Of a DNA stretch of 64,000 nt, positions 14,501 through 24,061 are shown piece by piece (the stretch's first letter is position 1; every line of letters starts with the position of its first letter). The notes under the pieces were generated by a model. The model did no database searches. It saw only the letters and a list, made by a program, of their open reading frames with translations, and had not been told where the DNA came from. The stretch comes from Mytilus edulis (Eukaryota > Mollusca > Bivalvia > Mytilida > Mytilidae). A program made the translations under genes and the position numbers. The stretch covers positions 8,297,486-8,361,485 of the forward strand of contig NC_092350.1 in the NCBI RefSeq assembly GCF_963676685.1, read 5' to 3'.

Positions 14501-17500
14501 GAAGATTTCGATATTTTACATATATACAAATATATAAATCAATTTACCAAACTTCTGATAGTATCTGTATGTGTATAACAAATTCAGACGCATACATTTA
14601 TGTAAGTTATATTTTAATACTTTGAAAAGGTCTTACCGCCACGCACATGTAACTGAGCCTTTGATGATTCATTATTGATTTTAATTGAATAAAATCCACT
14701 GCTGTCCTTCGTTGTATTTGGTATGGTTAGAACATACATTCTATCTTTACTTTCAATGGTTATTTCATTGACAGTATCTGTCAGTAGAACCGAACCTTTG
14801 TACCATCTGACCATCATATGAGGTTTTCTCAATTCGCAAGTGAATACAGCAGGCTGACCTTCGATACATGTTATAACATCCAAAGGCGACGATATTATAG
14901 CTGAAATTGTATATTTATTTGTGATGATATACCTAATTGTATGAGAGAACATATAGAAAAGCACAGACTATTAAAATCCTATCATAACGAAAAAGGTAAA
15001 TTTTTGAGGGAAAAGAATTGATCAGAAGCGAAAAACTATTTATATAAGAAAATTAATAATGTAAAAAGTATTTGTTCTTAACCCGTTTCTCCGACGCTGT
15101 CTATTTTTCTAACAGAAGAATAATTTTGATAGATCCACCGATCACTAATGTTGACTTGCTATCTTAGTTTTACTAGTCGCAACGCCTATATATATACGAT
15201 CACGGCTATCGGCTTTAACATATGACAACTATCAAAATTTAAGCTACAACGTATTACCAAACATTTAAAAAATGGCTTTATTTGATTTACAATGCATGTC
15301 TACACTATTTTGAACATAATTATTTATATCAAACACAACAATCTGAACATTCTTCAACTTGTCGGAACCATCAATATAGAAAAAAGTAAAATAACAAAAA
15401 CACTGAAATCCGAGGAAAATTCATAATGAACGTTCCTGTTCAAATGGCAAAACCAAAAGCTAAAACACATCAATCCAATGGATAACAACTGTTAAATACC
15501 TGACCTGGTACAATCATGTTCTTACAATGTATGTAGAGGATGGTGGATTAAACCTGGTTTAATAATACTTTTAGATATTTGGAAAATATGTTGGCTCTCA
15601 ATAATGACGACTTCAGTATGTATACTAAAGAAATTTATCCTATTGAACCTACTTTAAATAAAATTATTATAACAATGACCACTGCCCTTTCCTCGATCTT
15701 GATATCTATATCATTAACGGAAAGCTTAATACTAAAATATATGATAAGAGATTAGTTTTCATTTCCTATCGTTAATTATCCATTTTTAGACGGTGACGTT
15801 TCCTTGTCACCATCTTACGGTGTTTATATTTCTCTAATTTTCATGCTATTTTCACATTTCCTGACCGGTGTGAGAAAAATATTTCTAATCTTTAGTAAAA
15901 AATTAGTTCTCAGCAAATAATTGGTCGAAATTTAATTGTGACGTTAAATTTTCTTTGTTTCTTCTGCATTTTCCTACTGTGACGTCATAAAAAAAGGCGA
16001 CCATGCCTGATGACGTCACATAAAAGTACACAACTTTCTTCAAATCTTTGAAAAGAAGGATAAAAATCATTAAAGAAACAGATTCCACCACTATAACTCG
16101 TGTATTATGATATATCTACACTCTCGACAGTTAGATTTTAACTATTTAAAAAGCTCTGCAAAGCCTCGCGCTTTAAATATTAAGATTGTACTGTTTCGAG
16201 TGGAGAAATATCGTAACACACTTGTTGCAGTTGTGGAATCTATATATCTCAACTTGTACGATTTGCTCGTGTAACAATGTTTTAGATTTTAACGAAAGAA
16301 ATTTATGTATTACTGAAAATTATTACACCAGGGTTTTCGATATCACAAACTAGTTAAAACATTTACTAAATTTTATCATCGCTATAAAGACATCATTCGT
16401 AAATATAGCTCAACATGCATACTTCTTATACGTTCAGTTATTTGACATCCATTTTTTTATGGAAATATTCTTTATAAAGCACAGAAATGTCAGTATTCAC
16501 CTCAGAAGCTAACAAAACCTTTAAATAGACTTATTAAGAAGTGATATAGTTACGATACTGTTTTCAGGTCAGTAAAGATTGCATATTTTGGCGTTAATAT
16601 TGATTCACTTATAATGTGTTTGCATCGGAACTAAACACATTTATTTAATAACCAATTGTTGGCATGACACGGGTTATGTTCTTCTCATATATGTTATGAT
16701 GGTATGATACTAAAACTCTAACGGGAAGCTGGCATTTCACTTAACTGCTAGTTGTCTGTTGTTATTTATTTATTATTGTCATTTTGCTTATTTTCTTTCT
16801 TTACATCTTCTGACATCAGACTCGGACTTCTCTTGAATTGAATTTTAATGTGCGTATTGCTATGCGTTTACTTTTCTACATTGGCTAGAGGTATAAGGGG
16901 AGGGTTGAGATTTCATAAACATGTTTAACCCCCACTGCATTTTTGCGCCTGTCACAAGTCAGGAGCCTCTAGCCTTTGTTAGTCTTGTATTAATTTTCAT
17001 TATAGTTTCTTGTGTACAATTTCGAGTTTAGTATGGCGTTCATTATCACTGATCTAGTATATATGTTTAGGGGCCAGCTGAAGGACGACTCCGGGTGCGG
17101 GAACTTCTCGCTGCATTGAATACCTGTTGGTGACCTTCTGCTGTTGTCTGTTTTATGGTCGGGTTGTTGTCTCTTTGACATATTCCCCATTTCCATTTTC
17201 AATTTTATTAATATCTGCGAAATGTGTTATCCAAAGACCCGACATATTAATCCAGCAATTAGAAACATAACTGTCAAGAAGGGGAACATCAATCAACATT
17301 ATGTTATAATCGTAATCAGTATAAAAACAAACAGATATGTAACAAAAAACTTAACCGCATGTACATAATTCTTTCCCAGGATAAAAGGATACAAATGTTA
17401 AATGGACAAACAATGAAATTATTTTTATCAAAATTCAACATTTAACAGGCGATAATTTTCCACGAAATAGATTAATTAGGAAAAATGTTTAAATAGCGGT

Positions 17501-20500
17501 TCTGAAACGACAATCAAGTCGAGACTAACATCGCACGTTCATAATCGTTTCCTTGTGTGAATTTAATATTTTTCATTTATTTGAAGATAGAAGACTAGTT
17601 AATTTATCGGAGTTATTACGTTATTACTACCTACCTCTCTCCATATACTCCTTCAGTCTTTCAACACCATATACTACAAATGGTAATGCTAAAAAATAGG
17701 ATGATAAAAACACGTATAGACAAATGCATATTGCCTCGGAGACTGTGGAAATAAGATTAAACAGTTTATTCTTTATCCTCTAACTAGTTGTGTTTATTTC
17801 TTTTTATAACTTTTATAACTTGTTTTGTACTCAGCGAAAAACTGAGGAAGAGTTCGGTAGAACCTCGATCTTCCCTAGTTTCTCAGCCTCTTACAAAAAG
17901 TTTATATTTTCCTGACATTGACCTAATACTGTATATGTATCTGTCATTACAATGTTTAGCCTGTTAACATCTATTTGATGGTAGCTGATTTAGTCTAAAC
18001 ATAATTTGGAGGCTGAATATTAAAGCCACTTTCGTAATAATCTTATTTTCTATTAACAAAATTGCTGATCACGAATTTTTCTTTTACCGGTTTTCATTGA
18101 ACATAAAGTTATTGAAGATTTCTACACACTGTCGATACAGTTCTTCAAACAATTTATACTGTTGAGACATTCGCTACAAAGAATGGCATATTTAACGAAA
18201 TCAATAAATACCACGCTATTTATACGATGTCTTATTACTTTTTTCTTTTTTAGATGAAACACAATAGCGAATTAATGATTTTCAGTATACGTAAGACTTA
18301 AGATATAACGCATACGCAAGGGATATTTTTCTCATTCTACCTAAAAATCGGGTATTATATCATGAATTAGACTTTTAATTCACACATGCATTTTGTTGTT
18401 AATTGTTTCCTCTACTGAATTGTTTTTATTATAGACAAAGGAAAGGATATGGGATATCCATCCATGACAGTACATTATTACATTGCTTTAAATACAAAAT
18501 ATATTTTGCTAACTGTTGAAAGCCATACGCTGCCTTCTGGTTATTTTTTTCATCCTCGTCCGTTTGATGACAGTCCGCCTAACTACTGTTAATAACATAT
18601 TTTTTTAATTAAACAATAATATTTAAAAAATATCTATAATTAGAAAATATGTTTTAAATACATTTACCAACAATGAATATCCACACCCCAAGTAGAGTGA
18701 TCACAGGTACACTTCTGCTATCAACCGTAAAATAAACTGAAAAGAATAAAAAAAATCTGAGCAACAACAATGTCTTTTGGGATATTTTCAATGTCCTACA
18801 TACTCATGAGCTTTTCAACACATGTTTATCCTTACTTCATTAAGTTACTGAATCTTTTACATTTATCTACTTACATTAACCGAGTATAAATACATGTATA
18901 AACTGCAAAAAACAAAATATCGTATCTAATTTATGAGCTAATATTTTTAAAATTCAAAAGATTTTAATGTTATGCAAAACACTGAACACAATTTTCTATA
19001 AATAACACGATAAATTGGATGGCGTCAAATTGTCACCGAAAGGTGCTGTTAAAACTATTCTTGATCTCCTTTTTGTATCAAACATATGGTGTCTTGTGTC
19101 ATCCAAGTTGACAAGCTTGTTTATCATGAGGTGGCGTCACAGTATAATGAGTATTGTATCTATGGTGTTAAATTATTAAATTTCAAGACGCACACTAGGT
19201 TTGTTCTGTGGTTGGGTAATATTGACGCAAACATCATGATTCCATCGCAAAGAGTCTTGTTAGAACGCAAAAAGATCATTTCGATTGCTGTGAACGAGGT
19301 TTCGACGACTGCATCTTTAGAGAACAGAAAGTATCCAGTCGATGAACCAACTTTATTACCAGTTCCTCAAAGTTAAGACTACCAATAGTGTTTTACCACA
19401 AAATACATGTATGTCGGTATACCTGGGACAAACAGGTTAAACCTAAGGTTTTCTTGATCGCATTCCGTGTTGACGAAGCCTGTCATTGAATATGTCGACA
19501 AACATTTTTCAATAAACAGGAGATACAGAAGCAGTATTTTGTGTAAAGAAATGGCGAAACCGATTTTTGGATAGAGCAGTGATGCGTGGCCTGTTACATC
19601 CAGTGCCATCTTAAACTGATTCAGTGTAATTTAATCTTCGCCATATGTATGACAATTATGATGGGATAACCCGTTATTTATTGGGAGTGACTGTCTCTGC
19701 CGCAGACGGCTGGAGGCATTGTTACGTGTAGCAGGGTCCGATCATATGAAATTGGCATGTCACAACAGCAAAAGCCAATTTTCATTTAGGATATTCCTTT
19801 TTCACCCTTTCATGCATCTTACCGACAAAGTATTTCTGATATGACGTTACATAAAAAAGCGAACTTACGCGTATTATTACCTGTATAATTCCTTCGGTTC
19901 TGTGATAATATCCTCTTATCCTTAAAATTAAAGTTTTTTGCAGTTCACACATGTATTTATACTCGGTTGAGTAAACGAGGGACCAAAGATACCAGAGGGA
20001 CAGTCAAACTCATCAATCGAAAATAAACTGACAACGCCATGGCTAAAAATGAAAAGGACAAACAGACAAACAATAGTACACATGACACAAAATAGAAAAC
20101 TAAAGAATAAACAATACGTACCCCACCAAAAACTAGGGGTGATCTCAGGTGCTCTGGAAGGGTAAACAGATCCTGCTCAACATGTGGCACCCGTCGTGTT
20201 GCTTATGTTATAACAAATCCGGTAAATAGTCTAATTCGAGTAAAAGTTCAGACTGTTAAGTATAGATAATTATCAAAGGTACCAGGATTATAATTTAGTA
20301 CGCCAGACGCGCGTTTCGACTACATAAGACTCATCAGTGACGCTCATATCAAAATATTTATAAAGCCAAACAAGTACAAAGTTGAAGAGCAATGAGGATC
20401 CAAATTCCAAAAAGTTGTGCCAAATACGGCTAAGGTAATCTATGCCTGGGATAAGAAAATCCGTAGTTTTTCGAAAAATTCAAAGTTTTGTAAACAGGAA

Positions 20501-20744
20501 ATTTATAAAAATGACCACATTATTGATATTCATGTCAACACCGAAGTGTTGACTACTGGGTCAGGTTACAGTCGAGTAAATTTCAGATTAATTCAGACTG
20601 GTAGAGTTAAAATCAGTACAGTCCAGTACAGATATATGCCATTTCAGACTTTTGTTGTTTTGAAGTGGATTTAACAAAAAAATATATAAGATAAACGAAC
20701 TACCTACCTTTGTCTTGTAAATTAGACTTCATTATAGTAGTCAT
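2498..20744 (-). CDS. Membrane-anchored Ig plus tandem DZIP3-type HEPN protein (11-exon model, possibly two genes)
   Basis: Exons (minus strand, 5' to 3'): 20744-20708, 18736-18668, 17688-17635, 14900-14637, 13340-13131, 12911-12664, 10902-10806, 8640-8604, 4767-4553, 3497-3304, 2596-2498. Every junction is GT-AG and every phase matches, giving 507 residues and a stop. Residues 22-44 form one hydrophobic helix. Residues 55-141 are an Ig I-set domain (C75, W86, DSSGFYS). Residues 143-294 are a DZIP3-like HEPN domain (NYLRLVHLMLR, FDLKLMITLIRN, R270-x4-H275). Residues 340-475 are a second such domain (YLRVVHLL, QWNLLFP, EYWNEIS) without R-x4-H. HEPN domains commonly bind or cut RNA; the role here is inferred. 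Exons to 10806 are strongly linked. The link through 8640-8604 to the second HEPN is weaker, so 4767-2498 could be a separate gene. A poly(A) signal lies at 2439-2434. Confidence 0.72.
2715..2835 (+). repeat. Dispersed mussel repeat copy
   Basis: Diverged copy of the repeat with 'aatcaaatggcaaaatcaaa', also at 15380-15530, 37780-37880 and 50265-50420. The short open frame 2726-2944 is derived from it. Confidence 0.5.
3304..3497 (-). CDS. Second HEPN, C-terminal half without R-x4-H
   Basis: Acceptor TTTCTGTAG and donor AGCAAG|GTAATC. Joined to the previous exon it reads QSGIPRSINFSLQLMVTC, then ELEQYIYKVAQNKG and DFDEYWNEISK. It aligns with the first HEPN, but the stretch matching RNQIVH reads YIYKVAQ. 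The catalytic-type motif is therefore absent. Confidence 0.8.
3690..3855 (+). repeat. 'cgcgcgtctggcgta' family copy
   Basis: Contains 'aaacgcgcgtctggcgtaaa' and 'atcctgatatctacgatgag', shared with copies at 20264, 28337, 36775, 61060, 61470 and 62610. Confidence 0.6.
4311..4400 (+). repeat. 'gatgtggtatgattgccaat' family copy
   Basis: Carries 'gatgtggtatgattgccaat' followed by 'gagacaac'. The open frame on the other strand here is repeat-derived. Confidence 0.6.
4553..4767 (-). CDS. Second HEPN, N-terminal half
   Basis: Codes ITKEESMYLRVVHLLHREAC, then AVRVKF and AQWNLLFPQS, matching the N-terminal half of DZIP3-like HEPN domains. Donor is CAATCAG|GTTGTA in phase 1. The acceptor is either TTTATAG at 4768 (used here, phase 2) or ACACAG at about 4761. 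Confidence 0.8.
5490..7075 (+). repeat. Tandem array of about nine ~165-bp units
   Basis: Each unit has 'catgtttggtttcattc', 'gaagacatttgtatgtattt', 'gccatcttggatga', 'aacaacacttggtcagcacc' and 'aggaacatt'. Unit starts fall near 5500, 5673, 5847, 6008, 6176, 6338, 6491, 6656 and 6938. Units are clearly diverged. The open frame on the minus strand at 5700-6008 is a shadow. The array sits in an intron of the HEPN gene or between its two halves. Confidence 0.85.
6697..6815 (-). mobile_element. Repeat inserted in the 165-bp array
   Basis: Sequence with 'cttttgattttgccatttga' and 'ttggagttcagtatttttgt' interrupts the eighth unit, which continues after it. A related copy lies at 59280-59385. Confidence 0.6.
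7168..7259 (-). CDS. Possible extra or alternative 5' exon of the second HEPN unit
   Basis: An open segment reads SAYKNAVKTQEPSGDVQILF and ends KLNGHNH, with a strong donor CACGA|GTAAGT in phase 2. That phase fits the acceptor at 4767. The 5' boundary is unclear (AAAG at 7260 or AAG at 7257, phase 0). It does not fit directly after exon 8, so it could be a first exon of a separate second HEPN gene. Confidence 0.3.
7610..7800 (+). repeat. 'gacagtcaaactcata' family copy
   Basis: Shares 'aaactgacaacgccatggct' and 'catgacacaacatagaaaac' with copies at 19975-20230 and 44725-44965. Confidence 0.7.
7831..8260 (+). mobile_element. Foldback element family 1, copy A
   Basis: A hairpin at 7831-7991 has arms beginning 'gattccaccac' and ending 'gtggtgga', with loop 'gcgcgaggcttgccgagctt'. 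A single-sided tail to about 8260 contains two TGACGTCA palindromes (near 8050 and 8081) and 'ctcacaccggtcaggaaatg'. The same sequence occurs inverted at 15836-16240. The open frame 8154-8411 is partly from this tail. Confidence 0.7.
8604..8640 (-). CDS. HEPN gene exon 8, possible micro-exon joining the two HEPN halves
   Basis: TGATTTCAG precedes a 37-base open segment coding SFANDTKEEGI and donor AATAAG|GTAATA, phase 1 to 2. The phases fit exon 7 upstream and the acceptor at 4767 downstream. The only evidence is splice signals and phase. Confidence 0.35.
8900..9130 (+). repeat. Diverged dispersed repeat
   Basis: Resembles the 'caaaaactaggggtgatctc' part of the family at 20120 and 44860, strongly diverged. 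The minus-strand open frame here is a shadow. Confidence 0.35.
9560..10130 (-). repeat. Reverse copy of the 'gacagtcaaactcata' family, diverged
   Basis: Contains 'tactcttccggagcacctgt' and 'gtgtttacctcgggtgtagt'. A similar stretch lies at 27120-27490. The open frame 9570-9866 derives from it. Confidence 0.5.
10358..10630 (+). mobile_element. Foldback element family 2, copy A
   Basis: A hairpin at 10358-10493 has arms 'gaatgactgtaatatttttt' and its complement around 'gtggtgcgtagcgggttatt'. The tail at 10500-10625 contains 'gttgatgacgtcacggtcac'. An inverted copy lies at 62810-63110. Confidence 0.75.
10806..10902 (-). CDS. HEPN gene exon 7, linker after first HEPN
   Basis: Acceptor TTGTAG and donor GTTG|GTATGT bound a 97-base exon in phase 0 to 1. 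It codes AVVLLKNETIHQ, then an acidic segment ending VKAIV. The phase and the DICR|AV junction agree with the end of HEPN domains. If the donor is not used, the frame runs on to a stop at 10648, giving an alternative short C-terminus. Confidence 0.6.
11120..11710 (-). repeat. Dispersed mussel repeat, reverse orientation
   Basis: Ends with 'gttgtctcattgaaaatcat' and 'accatacctcc', the reverse form of the 'gatgtggtatgattgccaat' family. Confidence 0.45.
12664..12911 (-). CDS. HEPN gene exon 6, catalytic half of first HEPN
   Basis: Bounded by TTTTTCAG and TGTCGG|GTAAAT, phase 1 to 0. It codes FDLKLMITLIRN and LSRLKYYRNQIVHNE, followed by SSYWKDICR. The RNQIVH string is the HEPN R-x4-H signature associated with metal-independent RNase activity. 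Confidence 0.85.
13131..13340 (-). CDS. HEPN gene exon 5, N-terminal half of first DZIP3-like HEPN
   Basis: Phase 1-1 exon of 210 bases from TTTTTAG to ACAC|GTAAAA. It codes AAEEVNYLRLVHLMLRIATP and FDKEFDPEQL, the characteristic opening of DZIP3-like HEPN domains. Confidence 0.85.
14637..14900 (-). CDS. HEPN gene exon 4, Ig I-set domain
   Basis: A 264-base phase 1-1 exon is flanked by TTTCAG and GGCG|GTAAGA. It codes one Ig domain with first cysteine in AVFTCEL, tryptophan in VRWYKG and the F-strand motif DSSGFYSIKI. The residue where the second cysteine is expected is isoleucine, so the usual disulfide cannot form. That is common in cytosolic I-set domains. Confidence 0.85.
15380..15535 (+). 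repeat. Dispersed repeat copy
   Basis: Contains 'tcaaatggcaaaaccaaaag' and 'caatccaatggataacaact'. Confidence 0.55.
15540..16640 (+). pseudogene. Decayed Penelope-like reverse transcriptase split by a foldback element
   Basis: 15560-15835 is a decayed version of the 46.3-46.6 kb copy (YTKEIYPIEPTLNK, CPFLDLDI, NGKLNTKIYDKR, PSYGVYIS). The homology stops at 'tatatttctc' and resumes at 16241 with 'tatatatctc aacttgtacg', coding the SQLV segment, and runs on to about 16640 with frameshifts and stops. It lies in a HEPN-gene intron, antisense to that gene. Confidence 0.65.
15836..16240 (-). mobile_element. Foldback element family 1, copy B, inside a reverse-transcriptase relic
   Basis: Inverted copy of 7831-8260. 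The hairpin at 16081-16240 again has the gcgcgaggctt loop, and the tail carries gtgacgtcat and gatgacgtca. Flanking sequences 'tatatttctc' (15825) and 'tatatatctc' (16241) may be a diverged 10-base target duplication. Confidence 0.75.
16860..17210 (-). repeat. Dispersed mussel repeat, reverse orientation
   Basis: Contains 'aacatgtttaacccccactg', 'ggccagctgaaggacgactc' and 'gggttgttgtctctttgaca'. A second copy of the last part is at 24680-24740. Open frames on both strands here are repeat-derived. Confidence 0.65.
17635..17688 (-). CDS. HEPN gene exon 3, second half of membrane helix and juxtamembrane helix
   Basis: Acceptor TTTTTTAG and donor AGAG|GTAGGTAG bound a 54-base phase 1-1 exon. It codes LPFVVYGV, which completes the membrane segment, then the charged ERLKEYMER. 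Confidence 0.65.
18668..18736 (-). CDS. HEPN gene exon 2, first half of membrane helix
   Basis: Acceptor CTTTTCAG and donor GTTG|GTAAATG bound a phase 1-1 exon coding residues 14-35. It contains the hydrophobic run SVPVITLLGVWIFIV, which continues into the next exon. Confidence 0.65.
19975..20230 (+). repeat. 'gacagtcaaactcata' family copy
   Basis: Near-identical to 44725-44965 over 'actgacaacgccatggctaa' and 'gggtgatctcaggtgctctg'. Confidence 0.7.
20264..20570 (+). repeat. 'cgcgcgtctggcgta' family copy with extension
   Basis: Starts 'atcaaaggtaccaggattat' then 'gccagacgcgcgtttcgact' and 'caagtacaaagttgaagagc'. The open frame 20417-20674 is this repeat read through. Confidence 0.7.
20708..20744 (-). 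CDS. HEPN gene exon 1, start codon and cytosolic-type N-terminus
   Basis: ATG at 20744-20742 opens MTTIMKSNLQDK and then donor AAAG|GTAGGTAG in phase 1. The next exon begins with the two bases needed to complete the codon. A start here is plausible because no upstream in-frame extension is seen. However, TTTTTTTAG lies just before the ATG, so a 5' UTR exon may splice in. Confidence 0.55.
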
Positions 20745-21029
20745 ATTTTTCCTAAAAAAATCATCCTAAATGTTATTGTGTATAACACCTGTTTTATTTT
20801 GTTTCATATCATCTTTCCCTAAAACGGTTGCAATTTGTCCGAGTCTTCAGTTGATCTTGATGTATAATTTATAGCTCAATAACTTATCGTAGAATTCAAA
20901 TAGGGACAAATATTCAACAAGTGACCGAACAACACATCATTTCACGAATGCGCGTAGCGCATGAGTTAATTATTAGTGTTGATTGGTCACGAGTTAAACA
21001 TTTTTCGATATTTTAATTCTTTGATTATG

Positions 21030-21600
21030 TAAAAAAGAAGATGTGTTATGGTTGCCAATGAGACAACTGTCCACAATAGACCAAAATGACACAGACACAG
21101 ACATTAACAACTATAGGTCACCGTACGGCCTTCAACAATGAGCAAAGCCCATACTGCATAGTCAGCTATAAAAGGTCCCGATAAGACAATGTAAAACAAT
21201 TCAAACGAGAAACCTAACGACCTTATTTATATAAAAAAATGAACGAAAAACAAATATGTAACACATAAACAAACGACAACCACTGAATTACAGGCTCCTG
21301 ACAGGCACATACATAAATAATGTGGCGGGGTTAAACATGTTAGCGGGATCCCAACCCTCCCCCTAACCTGGGACAGTGGTATAACAGTACAACATAATAA
21401 CGAACTATAAAAATCAGTTGAAAAAAGCTTAACTCATCAGATGGACAAAATACAAGTGGACGTGGCCGGGTACTTATACATCCCGACACTAAAAGACACA
21501 TAAACAGCCAGAGAAAAACATGACCTTGTGCAATGCCAAGTTACAGGTATCGACAGATTGTAGATCCATGAATATGTATATGTATATAACTTACTAGTAA
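21030..21600 (+). repeat. Long copy of the 'gatgtggtatgattgccaat' family
   Basis: Runs from 'aagaagatgtgttatggttg' through 'taggtcaccgtacggccttc', 'aggctcctgacaggcacata' and 'ggggttaaacatgttagcgg'. The longest copy in the window. Confidence 0.75.
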
Positions 21601-21602
21601 TA

Positions 21603-21990
21603 TTAGTTAGCTTTTAATTTACTGAGAACAAAATCAATATTTATTTCAATAAAAACAATATTCAATGATCTTATTACAGTGTTGAAAAGGTAACCTTTTA
21701 GAATAAGTTTATTTAAAGGAGCAACAAGTTTACATGGATCATTTCTAAATTTCCGGGCACGGTTAACAACATTTCCGTAAAAATGAGGATGTGCTATCCC
21801 GTTTGAAATAAGTTTTCTACAGGTACAACCAAACTTCAAAACCAAATCTTTATATCTATGGACAAATTTAGTAAAGGTTTTCAGTAATTTATGGTAACGA
21901 TATCCCTGGTTTAATAATTTACCAGTAATACATAGATTGCGTTCGTTAAAATCAAAATCGTCACAACAGACACGGTTAATTTTTTTCATA
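21603..21990 (-). pseudogene. C-terminal fragment of Penelope-like reverse transcriptase
   Basis: Open frame with FDFNERNLCITGKLLNQGYR, YHKLLKTFTKFVHRYKDLVL and SNGIAHPHFYGNVVNRARK. It is collinear with the C-terminal part of the copy at 46.6-47.0 kb; the catalytic part is absent. Confidence 0.7.
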
Positions 21991-24061
21991 ATCAATGTTA
22001 TAAACAATAGGATTTATAGTTGATTTAATAAATTAGAGTTGCTATGATGCGACGTCATCTAAAACGTCTTGACAACACCTATTGTTGTATACCCAGTTAA
22101 TTTCACATGTGAAATTATCGGTTTTTGTTTCACTAGGAAATAACGGTAATTCATTGCAAGCAATGTAAGAAATAAAGTATATTCATCATATATACCAGAA
22201 TTAAAATTGTGTACTCCAGGCAAGCGTCTGCAAACATGTTATTAGTGATGCTCAAATAACAGAAGTAAAAACTCGCAAACAAAGATGTGCTTATTCAAAT
22301 GTAAAGCTACATCAAACTGCTGTTTACAAATTATAAATGTGAATAGATTATAACGGTAATTTTTGTTCGAATCACATAATATAAATCCGTTTATTTGTAA
22401 AATGGTGTTGTAAGTATTTATGATTTTGAACCTATAATTTCAATCAATAGTACAGGTCTTTAATCACTGTATGAGATTAGAACTATGACAGTAAACTTCT
22501 GTTGCCTTAATTAAAAGCTAAAGGAAACGAATTGAAAAAATCCCTATGATAAGTGTATAATTCGAATCACTATTTTTCAATATTTTAGATATTGTCAGTT
22601 TTAAGTATAGTATTGCTCACTTCTCTTTGATTGGAAATGGTGAACAAATGGTATCAGCTGGTGATAGATCTTTTGGGATACACTTGTAATCTACAAACAG
22701 ATTATGTATGTTATTTAAATAATTTACGTTTCAGATGACGATTGTTGTATTTTTTTTATTTTTCAATCTTTCTTAAATTGTAATCCAATATTATTAATAA
22801 CCCGGAGACAAATTAAACTGACGATATAAAAGGTTTGTCTATATTGTTTCTAGTATTTTGTTTCAAAATTTCTTGTTGAGTTGAATATTACTGTGGAAAC
22901 AGATGAACATAGTATGGACAGACATCAGTCCTTCCTTGAATACATGACGTTGATTATTAGGACCCTGGAAGAACGACAGTCTTGTCTTAAATACCTGATA
23001 TGACGAAGACCTCTAGACGTGTTGGACCAGAACTTATCGAATCATTTTCCGGTTTGCTGGTGAAACTACGCAAATCACTTGTTCCATTTACGTAAAATAG
23101 ACACATAGAACTGGATTAATTAAATATAATATTCTCGTCATATTTATATTAGCTCATATGGCAAAATCCTAGGTACTTTTTACATGATTTGCACAACTTA
23201 ACTTTTTCCCATTATTTCCCTTAGTTGTAGATTAGGATTATGAATTATGCCAAATTTTTGGATAATCCAGTCCTTTTTCGTCGTGGATCTAAAACTAAGG
23301 TGCCTTTAAAAACATCCTTTGGCGGTTATATACATATATACAAATATGTTGTTTAATTCCAAAGAAAAATACTTATTTTATGATTTTGACTGAAAATGTA
23401 TTTGACTCTTACGAAATCGGGAAGGAAGAAATCAGTTCAGACGATAGTTATTTAACCTAAAATTTCAACCTGCAAAGTGTTTTCGGGGCCTGTATAATCA
23501 TATTTCAATAGCTGTCGTCATAATGAGGCAATTTATTCAGGAAATTACGGAAAATACACCTTTTTATGAAAAAAAGAAAAAAAAAACCCAAATATTAAGA
23601 ACCTGAAAAACATGTTATGAAAATGCAAAACAATTAATATGATAAATACATAGATATAAGAAGATGTGGTATGAGTGCCAATAAGAAAATATGCCATCCA
23701 TGTCATAATTATTATGCATTTATTCAAATGTTTAAAAAAAAACTTTCTGTCTTTTTGTCTTCTGTTGATGTATATAATGTAAAGTTTATGACATGTAATT
23801 TGTTATATCACACACTTTATCTTCCCTCGTTCATTATATCATCACTCAAACCTTTCTGCTCTTAGGCTGATACCATGAACGAGGTCTGATAAAGGGTCTG
23901 ATATGTAAGAAGCCACGTTATAATCTATACATGTAAATATGCATAAAGCATGATAATTGGTACCTGAGTAGGTATAATGCCTTACTGAATGTTCACAACA
24001 TTTTCTTAGGCCAGCAGAATGTTCACAGTTAAACAATGGACTGTTTAATTATAAGCAATAC

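Larger units (their letters stand above)
20745..24060. other. Mostly repeats and unique non-coding DNA
   Basis: Holds a long dispersed repeat (21030-21600), a reverse-transcriptase fragment (21603-21990) and a short repeat piece at 23655. From 22020 to 23640 I see no gene or recognisable element. Confidence 0.5.

Noticed and set aside
19086-19376. 96-residue plus-strand frame beginning MVSCVIQVDKLVYHEV
   Set aside because: Not a repeat I know and not low complexity, but no domain, splice partner or conservation evidence. It may be a fragment of a decayed gene and is kept here as unresolved.
20417-20674. 85-residue plus-strand frame
   Set aside because: It is the read-through of a dispersed repeat that starts at 20264.
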